This document shows, piece after piece, positions 1 to 6,937 of a DNA stretch of 64,000 nt (position 1 is its first letter; every line of letters starts with the position of its first letter). The position numbers and the translations under genes were made by a program. Under the pieces are notes generated by a model. That model did no database searches, was not told the DNA's origin, and saw only the letters and a program-made list of their open reading frames with translations. The stretch spans positions 2,790,001 to 2,854,000 of the forward strand of contig NZ_CP035103.1 of assembly GCF_006094695.1 (NCBI RefSeq). Direction: 5' to 3'. Origin of the DNA: Kocuria rosea. GTDB lineage: Bacteria; Actinomycetota; Actinomycetes; Actinomycetales; Micrococcaceae.

Positions 1-536
1 CCGTGGCGTGGACCGAGGCCCCCATGACCGTGCGCGGCCTGGCCAAGCAGCGGCTGCGCTGGACCTACGGCAACCTCCAGGCCCTGTGGAAGCACGCCGG
101 GATGCTCTTCCGCCCCCGCTACGGGTTCCTCGGGATGGTGGCCCTGCCCTACACCCTGCTCGCCACCCTCATCCCGTTGGTCTTCCTGCCGCTGACCGTG
201 CTCATGGCCGGGATCAACCTGGCCGCCGGCAACTGGCAGCCCATCGCCGCCTTCGCCGCGTTCGTCCTGGCCATCCACGCCGTGATCTGCGTGCTCGCCA
301 TCCGAATGGTCGGCGAGTCCTGGACCCACCTGCTGGTCGTGCCCGTCTACCGGGTCATCTACGAGCCCCTGCGCGCCTACCTCCTCTACGCCTCCCTGCT
401 CCAGGCGCTGCGGGGCCGGATGATCGGCTGGTACAAGCCCGAGCGCACCAACAGCGTGATCGACCTGACCCCCGCGGCGGATCCCGCCGGCCGGGAGGCT
501 CCGTGGCAGGAGGACCGGCGCGGTGAGCGGGCCTGA
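1..536 (+). CDS. Processive GT2 glycosyltransferase, C-terminal part (truncated by window edge)
   Basis: Only the last ~178 residues are in the window; the reading frame is open at base 1, so the true start lies upstream. A QRLRW motif (residues 16-20 of the visible part) matches the QxxRW box of processive family-2 synthases of the cellulose/hyaluronan/PNAG (IcaA/PgaC) type. It is followed by two strongly hydrophobic stretches (about residues 45-72 and 80-105) and a third weaker one, then a short polar tail, which is the usual C-terminal membrane half. The stop codon overlaps the start of the next gene, an acyltransferase, by 14 bp, so the two are translationally coupled. This pairing suggests synthesis and O-acylation of an extracellular polysaccharide; the polymer itself cannot be told from this fragment. 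Confidence 0.85.
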   Translation, partial: VAWTEAPMTVRGLAKQRLRWTYGNLQALWKHAGMLFRPRYGFLGMVALPYTLLATLIPLVFLPLTVLMAGINLAAGNWQPIAAFAAFVLAIHAVICVLAIRMVGESWTHLLVVPVYRVIYEPLRAYLLYASLLQALRGRMIGWYKPERTNSVIDLTPAADPAGREAPWQEDRRGERA

Positions 537-1794
537 GCCCGGCCGGGACCGGTACCTCGACCTGCTGCGGTCGATCGCGCTGGTCCGCGTCGTCGCCTAC
601 CACACGTTCGCCGGCGCCGCCTTCAGCCTCGTGTTCCCCGCGATGGGCGTGATGTTCGCGCTGGCCGGGTTCCTGATGGCCCGGTCCCTGCGCCGGTCCG
701 CGGGCACGGTCCTCGTCTCCCGGGCCCGCCGGGTGCTGGTGCCGCTGTGGGTCTACGCCGCCACGGTCCTGGCGCTGCTCGTGGCACAGGGCTGGACGCC
801 GGGGGCCGACGCGTCCTGGGGGCAGGTGCTCCTGTGGTTCCTCCCGGTCGGGGACCCGGTCCTCCCCGAGAGCGCCGGGTCCGGGGCGGTGGACCCCACC
901 TGGCCGGTGCAGGCCGGGGAGATCCTCTGGTACGTCCGGGCCTACGTCTGGTTCCTGCTCCTCTCCCCCGTGCTGCTGCGGGCGTTCCGGGCCCGGCCCT
1001 GGCCGGTGCTGCTCGCCCCGCTCGCCCTGAGCGGACTGCTCGCCCTCGGGCTCGTGCCGCTGCCCACCTGGGCGGACGCCCCGGTGACGGACCTCGCGAC
1101 CTACGGCTCCTGCTGGCTCCTGGGCTTCGCCCACCAGAGCGGCATGCTGCGCCGCCTCCCCCGCGGCGCCGTCCTCGCAGCGGGGCCCGCGGTGATGGGC
1201 CTGGGCCTCTGGTGGGCCGCCGGCCACCGCGGCGAGGCGGGGTGGGACCTCAACGAGATCCCTCTCGCCCAGGCCCTGTGGTCGTTCGGCTTCTGCGCCG
1301 TGCTGCTGCGCGTCTCCCCGGCCTGGCGGGAGCTGCCCCGGCCGCTGCGGTTCCTGGACGGGGCCGTGACCCTGCTGAACGCCCGGGCGATGACCGTCTA
1401 CCTGTGGCACAACCTCCTGCTGGTCGGCACCGTCCTGCTCGTCGACGTGCTGTGGGAGAGCGAGGTCCTGGCCACCGCCGTGCCCGGGCTGCTGGCGAGC
1501 CCGTGGCTGTCCTTCGTGCTGGTCTGGCCGCTGCTCGCCGTCGTCGTGCTCGCGGTGGGCTGGGCGGAGGACCTCGCCGCGGGTCGGCGGCCGCGGCTGT
1601 GGCCGGTCCGGCCCGCGGCCGCCCCCGCCACCGCTCCCGCTCCCGTGCCTGCCCCCGCTGCTGCCGCCTCCGCGGGACAGGGAGCTGCCGGCACCGGCTT
1701 TCCCGGCCGGTCCTGGCTCTACCCCCGCTCCGTGCGGGAGCCGGCCCCGCCGGCGGAGCTCAGCCCGCGAAGCCCTCGCGGAGGACCCGGGTGA
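523..1794 (+). CDS. Acyltransferase family 3 membrane protein
   Basis: A 423-aa integral membrane protein starting at GTG 523 inside the end of the upstream glycosyltransferase. The N-terminus RYLDLLRSIALVRVVAYH resembles the first helix of acyltransferase 3 / OafA-type proteins, where an R-x(10)-H pair is conserved. About ten hydrophobic segments follow up to residue ~350, then an Ala/Pro-rich cytoplasmic tail. Proteins of this family move acetyl or succinyl groups onto sugars across the membrane. The coupling to a QxxRW synthase suggests it modifies that polymer, comparable to IcaC beside IcaA. Its last 35 bp overlap the convergent lipoprotein gene. Confidence 0.85.
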   Translation: MSGPEPGRDRYLDLLRSIALVRVVAYHTFAGAAFSLVFPAMGVMFALAGFLMARSLRRSAGTVLVSRARRVLVPLWVYAATVLALLVAQGWTPGADASWGQVLLWFLPVGDPVLPESAGSGAVDPTWPVQAGEILWYVRAYVWFLLLSPVLLRAFRARPWPVLLAPLALSGLLALGLVPLPTWADAPVTDLATYGSCWLLGFAHQSGMLRRLPRGAVLAAGPAVMGLGLWWAAGHRGEAGWDLNEIPLAQALWSFGFCAVLLRVSPAWRELPRPLRFLDGAVTLLNARAMTVYLWHNLLLVGTVLLVDVLWESEVLATAVPGLLASPWLSFVLVWPLLAVVVLAVGWAEDLAAGRRPRLWPVRPAAAPATAPAPVPAPAAAASAGQGAAGTGFPGRSWLYPRSVREPAPPAELSPRSPRGGPG

Positions 1795-2788
1795 ACTCCC
1801 CGGCCTCCTCCTCGAGGCCGCTGCAGAAGTCGTTGGCCTCGGCCGGGTCCCCGTCCTGCGCGGTGCACGGCCGGTCCCGGTTGACCGACCAGTAGGAGAG
1901 CCGCCCCACGCCATGCTCCCGGGCGAACCCGGCCAGCTCGGCGGCCGCGTCCAGGTCCAGGACCTCCCCGGGGACGTCGTTGACCCCGATCATCGGGGTG
2001 AGCCCGATCCGGTTCCACACCTCCTCGGCGGAGAGGTCCTGGCCGGCCGCCTCCCACAGCGCGGTGAGCTGGCCGTGCGCCGAGCGGGCCGCCTCCTCCG
2101 AGGCCGCCGCCATCGACTGCCCCGCGGGCTTGCTCTCGCTGTAGTTCATGGTCATGAGGTTGACCCCGGCGAGGTCCACCTCCGCCGCGAGCAGCTGCGC
2201 CACGACCTCCACCGGGTCCTGGTCCAGACCGTGCGGGGCCACCGGCAGCGTGGCCCACACCTCCAGCGGCTCGTCCCGCTCCTCCTGCAGGCGCACCAGC
2301 ACCTCGGCCCGCCGGCGGTTGGCCTCCCGGTCCTCGAGGTCGTCCAGCTCGATGTCGAAGTCCGCGATGCCCACGTCGTAGCGCTCGAGCACCGTCCGGT
2401 ACGCCGCGAGCAGCCGGTCCGGGTCGGTGCACACGGTGGCCAACTCGGCCCCGGCGGCGCCGCCGAAGGAGATCGCCACCTCCCCGCCCTGCTCCCGGAG
2501 GGACGCGATCTGCTCCTCCATCCGCAGCACGTCCTCTGCCTCGTCCAGCCCGTAGTAGCCGCCCCACGAGGGCGTGCAGGGGTCCTCGGGATCGGCCACC
2601 ACGAACCCCAGCACCGTGCGGGACTGCCCCGCGGTCTCCGCCCCGAAGTCGAAGTACGGATAGGACGTGGTGTTGACGTAGCCTCCGGACCAGGGCTCGC
2701 GCAGGTCGGGGCCGCAGCCGGTGAGGACCAGCCCGGCGGCGCCGCACAGCAGCAGCGGGCCGAGGAGGCGGTGTCGTCGTCGGGTCAT
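1760..2788 (-). CDS. GH18-like glycoside hydrolase lipoprotein
   Basis: A 342-aa protein starting at ATG 2788 with a lipoprotein signal: Arg-rich start, hydrophobic stretch and lipobox LTGC, giving lipidated Cys25. Residues 104-112 (VAISFGGAA) and 138-148 (DVGIADFDIEL) look like the beta3 SxGG and beta4 DxxDxDxE motifs of family-18 glycosidases, with E147 as the putative acid. A further MTMNY and a YWSVNRDR segment fit later barrel strands of bacterial chitinase-like proteins. It is probably an outer-surface enzyme acting on beta-linked GlcNAc polymers. The gene is convergent with, and overlaps by 35 bp, an exopolysaccharide acyltransferase gene, so a role in trimming that polymer is possible (inference). 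Catalytic activity is not proven by motif alone. Confidence 0.75.
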   Translation of the reverse strand: MTRRRHRLLGPLLLCGAAGLVLTGCGPDLREPWSGGYVNTTSYPYFDFGAETAGQSRTVLGFVVADPEDPCTPSWGGYYGLDEAEDVLRMEEQIASLREQGGEVAISFGGAAGAELATVCTDPDRLLAAYRTVLERYDVGIADFDIELDDLEDREANRRRAEVLVRLQEERDEPLEVWATLPVAPHGLDQDPVEVVAQLLAAEVDLAGVNLMTMNYSESKPAGQSMAAASEEAARSAHGQLTALWEAAGQDLSAEEVWNRIGLTPMIGVNDVPGEVLDLDAAAELAGFAREHGVGRLSYWSVNRDRPCTAQDGDPAEANDFCSGLEEEAGEFTRVLREGFAG

Positions 2789-2967
2789 GGGGTGCGGGCT
2801 GTCCTTGTCGGCGCGAAAGTTCCCCGGACGGTGCCGCCCGGGACGGTGGTTCCTGCGGTGCCGGGCTCCGCAGCGGAGGCCCCAGCTGTAGGGCCCCGGC
2901 GGCGGAGCAGCCCCCCGCCGGGTGGCGAGGGGCTGCGTCGTCGTCGTCGACCGTTCCCGGGAGCGGG

Positions 2968-3951
2968 TCAGGACCTGCCGTCGAACAGGCTGGTCACGGA
3001 GCCGTCCTCGAAGACCTCCTGGATGGCGCGCGCGATGAGCGGGGCGATCGAGAGGACCGTGAGGTTCTCGAACTGGTGCTCCGGGGGCACGGGCAGGGTG
3101 TCCGTGACGACCACCTCGAGGGCGCCGCACGTGGACAGCCGCTCCACAGCGGGGTCGGAGAACACGGCGTGGGTCGCGGCGATGATGACGTCCTTGGCGC
3201 CGCGCTCGCGCAGCACCTGCACGGCGCCGGAGATCGTCCCGCCCGTGTCGATCATGTCGTCGATCAGCACGCAGGTGCGGCCCTCGATCTGCCCCACGAC
3301 CTCCTTCGAGGTGGCCTGGTTCGGCCGGGTGATGTCGCGGGTCTTGTGCACGAACGCGAGCGGGCAGCCGCCCAGCAGCTCGGTCCACTGCTCCGCCACG
3401 CGCACGCGCCCGGTGTCCGGGGAGACCACGGTGACGTTCTCGACGTCGACGACGGAGCGCACGTGCTCCGCCAGCAGCGGGATGGCCATCAGGTGGTCGA
3501 CCGGGCCGTCGAAGAAGCCCTGGATCTGCGCCGTGTGCAGGTCCACGGACATCAGCCGGTCCGCGCCGGCGGTCTTGTACAGGTCCGAGATGAGGCGGGC
3601 CGAGATGGGCTCGCGGCCGCGGTGCTTCTTGTCCTGCCGGGCGTAGGGGTAGAACGGGGACACCACGGTGATGGACTTGGCAGACGCCCGCTTCAGGGAG
3701 TCGATCATGAGCAGCTGCTCCATGATCCACTGGTTGATCGGGGCCGGGTGGGACTGGATGAGAAAGGCGTCCGTGCCGCGCACCGACTCCCCGAACCGCA
3801 CGTAGGTCTCGCCGTTGGCGAAGTCGTAGGCGTCCGTGGGGATCAGCTCCGTGCCCAGCTCCGTGGCGATGCGCTCGGCGAGCTCGGGGTGGGCCCTCCC
3901 CGAGACCAGGACCAGCTGCTTGGCGCCCTCGTTGGTGATGGCAGTGGTCAT
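2968..3951 (-). CDS. prs: Ribose-phosphate diphosphokinase (PRPP synthetase)
   Basis: A 327-aa cytoplasmic enzyme making PRPP from ribose 5-phosphate and ATP, feeding purine, pyrimidine, His, Trp and NAD synthesis. It has the class I signature: the flexible-loop segment ARQDKKHRGREPISARL, the metal-binding DLHTAQIQGFFDGPVDHL, and the PRPP-binding loop VLIDDMIDTGGT. Length is normal. ATG 3951 lies only 2 bp after the glmU stop codon, so glmU-prs form one minus-strand operon, the same order as in other actinobacteria. The downstream ~180 bp before the GH18-like gene is GC-rich with no obvious terminator. Confidence 0.98.
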   Translation of the reverse strand: MTTAITNEGAKQLVLVSGRAHPELAERIATELGTELIPTDAYDFANGETYVRFGESVRGTDAFLIQSHPAPINQWIMEQLLMIDSLKRASAKSITVVSPFYPYARQDKKHRGREPISARLISDLYKTAGADRLMSVDLHTAQIQGFFDGPVDHLMAIPLLAEHVRSVVDVENVTVVSPDTGRVRVAEQWTELLGGCPLAFVHKTRDITRPNQATSKEVVGQIEGRTCVLIDDMIDTGGTISGAVQVLRERGAKDVIIAATHAVFSDPAVERLSTCGALEVVVTDTLPVPPEHQFENLTVLSIAPLIARAIQEVFEDGSVTSLFDGRS

Positions 3952-3953
3952 TG

Positions 3954-5540
3954 CTACTCGCTTTCCTCGGTGGTGTCCCCGGTCGCGCCGTGCGCCGTGG
4001 TGCCGGCGCCGGTCCCTGCCGTGGAGTGCTCGGTGGTCCCGGACGGAACGGTCCCGGCCGCGGTCGCGGCGCCGTTGCCCAGGGCCCGGGACGCGGCCTC
4101 GGCCGCAGCGGTGCCGGGACGGTGCTCCACGACCCAGTTCTCGACGACCCGCTGCGCGCCCTCGGTGAGGGCCAGGGCCCCCGGCGGCACGTCCTTGCGG
4201 ATCGTAGTGCCCGCCCCGGAGTAGGCGCCGTCCCCGACCTGCACGGGCGCCACGTACATGTTGTCGGAGCCCATCCGGACGTGGTCGCCGATCACGGTGC
4301 GGTGCTTGCGCACGCCGTCGTAGTTGACGAACACGGAGGCCGCCCCGATGTTGGAGTGCTCGCCGATCGTGGCGTCCCCCACGTAGGACAGGTGCGGGAC
4401 CTTCGAGCCGGTGCCGATCCGGGAGTTCTTGGTCTCCACGAACGTGCCGATCTTGCCCTCGTCCGCGAGCACCGTGCCGGGGCGCAGGTAGGCGAACGGG
4501 CCCACGCTCGCCCGGGGGCCGATCACGGAGCCGGAGCCGTGCGTGCGCACCACGTGGGCGCCCGGGCCGACCTCCACGTCCGTGAGGGTGGTGTCCGGGC
4601 CGACGACGGCGTCCTCGCCCACCCGCGTGCCCCCGTGCAGCTGGGTGCCCGGCAGGATCGTGGCGTCCGCGGCGATCCGCACCTGCACGTCGATCCAGGT
4701 GCTGGCGGGGTCCACGACCGTCACGCCGTTGCGCATGTGCGCCTCGAGGATCCGGCGGTTGAGGTGGGCGCCGAGCTGGGCGAGCTGCACGCGGTCGTTG
4801 GCGCCCTCGACCTCCCAGCGGTCCTCGATCTTCAGCGCGTCCACCGCGTGGCCGGCCTCGCGGGCCAGAAGCGGGACGTCGGTCAGGTACATCTCGCCCT
4901 GCGCGTTGTCCGAGGTGACCTTCGCGAGGCTGTCGCGCAGCACGTCGGCGTCGAAGGCGAAGATGCCGGAGTTGATCTCGGCGACCGCGAGCTCGGCCTC
5001 GGTGGCGTCCTTGGCCTCCTTGATCTCGCGGAACGAGCCGTCGGCGTCCCGCAGGATCCGGCCGTAGCCGCCGGGCTGCTCGTGGTCCGCGGTCAGCACG
5101 GTCACCGCGTTGCGGCGCTCCTCGTGGTGGGCGACCAGCCGCTGCAGGACCTCCGGGGTCAGCAGCGGGACGTCGCCGTAGGTGACCACCACGGTGCCGG
5201 CCAGCCGCTCCTGGGCGTCGAGCGTCTCCACCGCCACCTGGACGGCGCGGCCCGTGCCGGGCACCTCGTCCTGGTCCACGACGATCGCCTCGGGGTCCTG
5301 CTCGAGGACGTGCGGGGCCACCAGGTCCCGTTCGAAGCGCACCACGGCGGCCAGCCGCCGCGGGTGCAGGCTCCGGGCGGCCACCAGGCAGTGCCCGACC
5401 ATGGAACGACCCCCGATCCGGTGCAGGATCTTGGGGGTCTTGGACTTCATGCGTGTGCCCTTGCCGGCGGCCAGGACGATGACGGCGGCGGGCCCGGCGG
5501 CCGCCCCCGGACGATGTGCAGGGGTCTGGGGGGTGCTCAC
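3954..5540 (-). CDS. glmU: Bifunctional GlcNAc-1-P uridyltransferase / GlcN-1-P acetyltransferase
   Basis: A 528-aa bifunctional enzyme producing UDP-GlcNAc for peptidoglycan and surface glycans. The N-terminal pyrophosphorylase signature LAAGKGTRMKSKTPKILH is at about residues 24-41. The C-terminal half is a left-handed beta-helix of hexapeptide repeats, with the acetyltransferase segment KHRTVIGDHVRMGSDNMYVAP. GTG 5540 is chosen because a GAGGAG ribosome site sits about 12 nt upstream and because the longer in-frame start at 5618 would leave an unusual Arg/Ser-rich extension. The tail after the helix is an Ala/Thr-rich disordered extension, common in this family in high-GC actinobacteria. 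Cotranscribed with prs; tRNA-Gln lies just upstream. Confidence 0.97.
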   Translation of the reverse strand: MSTPQTPAHRPGAAAGPAAVIVLAAGKGTRMKSKTPKILHRIGGRSMVGHCLVAARSLHPRRLAAVVRFERDLVAPHVLEQDPEAIVVDQDEVPGTGRAVQVAVETLDAQERLAGTVVVTYGDVPLLTPEVLQRLVAHHEERRNAVTVLTADHEQPGGYGRILRDADGSFREIKEAKDATEAELAVAEINSGIFAFDADVLRDSLAKVTSDNAQGEMYLTDVPLLAREAGHAVDALKIEDRWEVEGANDRVQLAQLGAHLNRRILEAHMRNGVTVVDPASTWIDVQVRIAADATILPGTQLHGGTRVGEDAVVGPDTTLTDVEVGPGAHVVRTHGSGSVIGPRASVGPFAYLRPGTVLADEGKIGTFVETKNSRIGTGSKVPHLSYVGDATIGEHSNIGAASVFVNYDGVRKHRTVIGDHVRMGSDNMYVAPVQVGDGAYSGAGTTIRKDVPPGALALTEGAQRVVENWVVEHRPGTAAAEAASRALGNGAATAAGTVPSGTTEHSTAGTGAGTTAHGATGDTTEESE

Positions 5541-5682
5541 GGCGGGATGCAGCTCCTCGGTCGTCGATCTGAGAGAGGAGGCGGTGGGCTCACCGGCTCC
5601 GGCTCTGTTCCGTCTCACTAGCTTGTGGGCTCTTCGGCTCTGGCGATCTCGAGCTTTCGGGCTCTCCGGCGGGATGCGGACG

Positions 5683-5755
5683 TTCCGCCTCTAGGACTCG
5701 AACCTAGACTCCACGGCTCCAAAGGCCGGGGTGCTGCCGATTACACCAAGGCGGA
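5683..5755 (-). tRNA. tRNA-Gln (anticodon UUG)
   Basis: Read on the minus strand, the acceptor TCCGCCT at 5755-5749 pairs perfectly with AGGCGGA at 5690-5684. A D-arm with GTGT/GCAC, an anticodon loop CTTTGGA and a T-arm containing GGTTCGAGTCC are all in place. The loop gives anticodon UUG, so it reads CAA. One mismatch (C-U) caps the anticodon stem. CCA is not encoded. The position directly upstream of glmU is typical for Micrococcaceae. Confidence 0.93.
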
Positions 5756-5817
5756 GCACCGCCGTGGAACGGCAGTGGTGCACGCAGTGCACAGGCAGTC
5801 ACCCTACCACTCGGGGG

Positions 5818-6594
5818 TCAGGCCCCCGCCGCTCCCGGGCGCCCCAGGATCACGATGATCCGGGCCGCGGCGGCGGCCTCCCGCAGCTCCGGGACGGCGG
5901 CGAACAGGTCCTCCACGGTGTCCTCGTCCACCCCGCAGACGATCAGCGGTGCACGGTCCAGCAGGGGCCGCATCCGCTCGAACGCGGCGGCCGGGCCCTC
6001 CCCCGCCGCGGAGGACGCGGCCACGTTCCAGGCCACCGACGCCACGTAGTGCGGGTCCACGTCCAGGGTCCCCGCCTCCCGGGCGCGCTCCAGGAACTGG
6101 ACCAGCTCCACCTCGTCCGCGGTGGCGCCCTCCGTCTCGAGGAGCAGGTGCACCTGGTGGGCCGAGGCCGCCTCGTCGAGGGCGGCCAGCATCGAGAAGA
6201 TCCGCTCCTCGCTGCGCCCCCGCCCGCCCATCCCGGCCCGGGGCACCACGAGGTACTCGGCGCCCACGCCGGCGGCCAGCGAGAGGTGGTCGTCCAGGAC
6301 CGCGATGACGCCCTCGTCCGGGATGTCCTCGTCGATCGAGATGTCCGCCCGCATCATCAGCGGGTCGGCGCCGGCTCCGCGCAGCGCCTCCCCGACCTGC
6401 CGCTGCGGCACCGAGCCGAGGTGGCGCCCGACCAGCTGGCCGGGGCCCGCCGGGATCTCCACGGGTCCGGGGTGCTCCGTCACGGCACGGACGGCGTTCT
6501 CCAGGTCCGTGATCCCGTCCAGCCTGGTGCCCAGCGGACGGGTGCTCGGGGACGCGGAGGATCGCTCCGTCGGATTCTGCTCCATGCACTCCAT
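5818..6594 (-). CDS. Uncharacterised protein, possibly TIM-barrel (AP endonuclease 2-like)
   Basis: About 258 aa, not recognised by name. The sequence alternates hydrophobic strands and acidic helices (ALRGAGADPLMMRADISI, EGVIAVLDDHLSLAAGVGAEYLVVPR, QVHLLLETEG, APLIVCGVDEDT), which suggests an alpha/beta barrel of the sugar-phosphate isomerase / AP endonuclease 2 fold. It lacks an obvious set of His/Glu metal ligands, so it may not be an active enzyme. There is no signal peptide. The start is uncertain: ATG 6594 and ATG 6585 are both in frame and the frame stays open up to 6744, into the repeat region. Codon use and third-position GC match the neighbours. Upstream lies the palindromic array shared with the divergent ABC-F gene. 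Confidence 0.6.
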   Translation of the reverse strand: MECMEQNPTERSSASPSTRPLGTRLDGITDLENAVRAVTEHPGPVEIPAGPGQLVGRHLGSVPQRQVGEALRGAGADPLMMRADISIDEDIPDEGVIAVLDDHLSLAAGVGAEYLVVPRAGMGGRGRSEERIFSMLAALDEAASAHQVHLLLETEGATADEVELVQFLERAREAGTLDVDPHYVASVAWNVAASSAAGEGPAAAFERMRPLLDRAPLIVCGVDEDTVEDLFAAVPELREAAAAARIIVILGRPGAAGA

Positions 6595-6937
6595 GCTCTC
6601 ACCCGAGCTTGAGCCGCCGCTGAGAAATTCCTGTCCGCACATGTGCCTCCTCCGCCCCCCCCTTCCCGCACCCCCCATTCCGCCGAGCCCCCCATATCCG
6701 CACCTCCATTCCGTCGAGTCCCCCATGTCCTCGCAATTCCCCATGGTCTAGCGGGGGGATTTGCGACGCGATGGGGGACTCGACACGACGAGGGGCCAAC
6801 CACTGGGGGCTCGACGCGGCGAGGGGCCCATCACTGGGGAGTCGACGCGGCGAGGGGCCCCACCCTTGGGGGCTCGGTCGCCCAGGGGCCCAGAGAGTGG
6901 GGACTCGGCGGGGCGGGGGCGCGAGTACCCTTGACGG
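6595..6937. repeat. Gene-free region filled by a palindrome and a ~31-bp tandem array (element A)
   Basis: This 343-bp divergent intergenic region has a central palindrome at 6713-6784. GTCGAGTCCCCCAT pairs perfectly with ATGGGGGACTCGAC, and inside it TCGCAA...TTGCGA and CCCC...GGGG also pair. On the right, box GGGGnCTCG recurs with its CTCG at 6779, 6810, 6841 (GTCG), 6873 and 6904, a period of 31-32 bp. Each unit continues roughly as ACGCGGCGAGGGGCC. On the left, mirror-image units with CCGCCGAGCCCC start at 6677 and 6708, again 31 bp apart. The right edge runs into the abcF promoter. The same architecture recurs at 29.2, 30.4, 36.4 and 57.2 kb. Confidence 0.9.
6926..6931 (+). promoter_or_regulatory. 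Putative -10 of leaderless abcF mRNA
   Basis: TACCCT ends exactly 6 nt before GTG 6938 and there is no Shine-Dalgarno sequence, as expected when transcription starts at the start codon. Pattern match only. Confidence 0.55.

Noticed and set aside
355..1914. Long minus-strand frame opposite the acyltransferase
   Set aside because: Low-complexity Gly/Arg/Pro/Gln composition and no motif; the opposite strand encodes a clear membrane protein.
6773..6918. A CRISPR-like look of the 31-bp periodic array
   Set aside because: Both the conserved and the variable parts of each unit recur, there are no unique spacers of constant length, repeats are degenerate, mirror copies exist on the other side and no cas gene is present.
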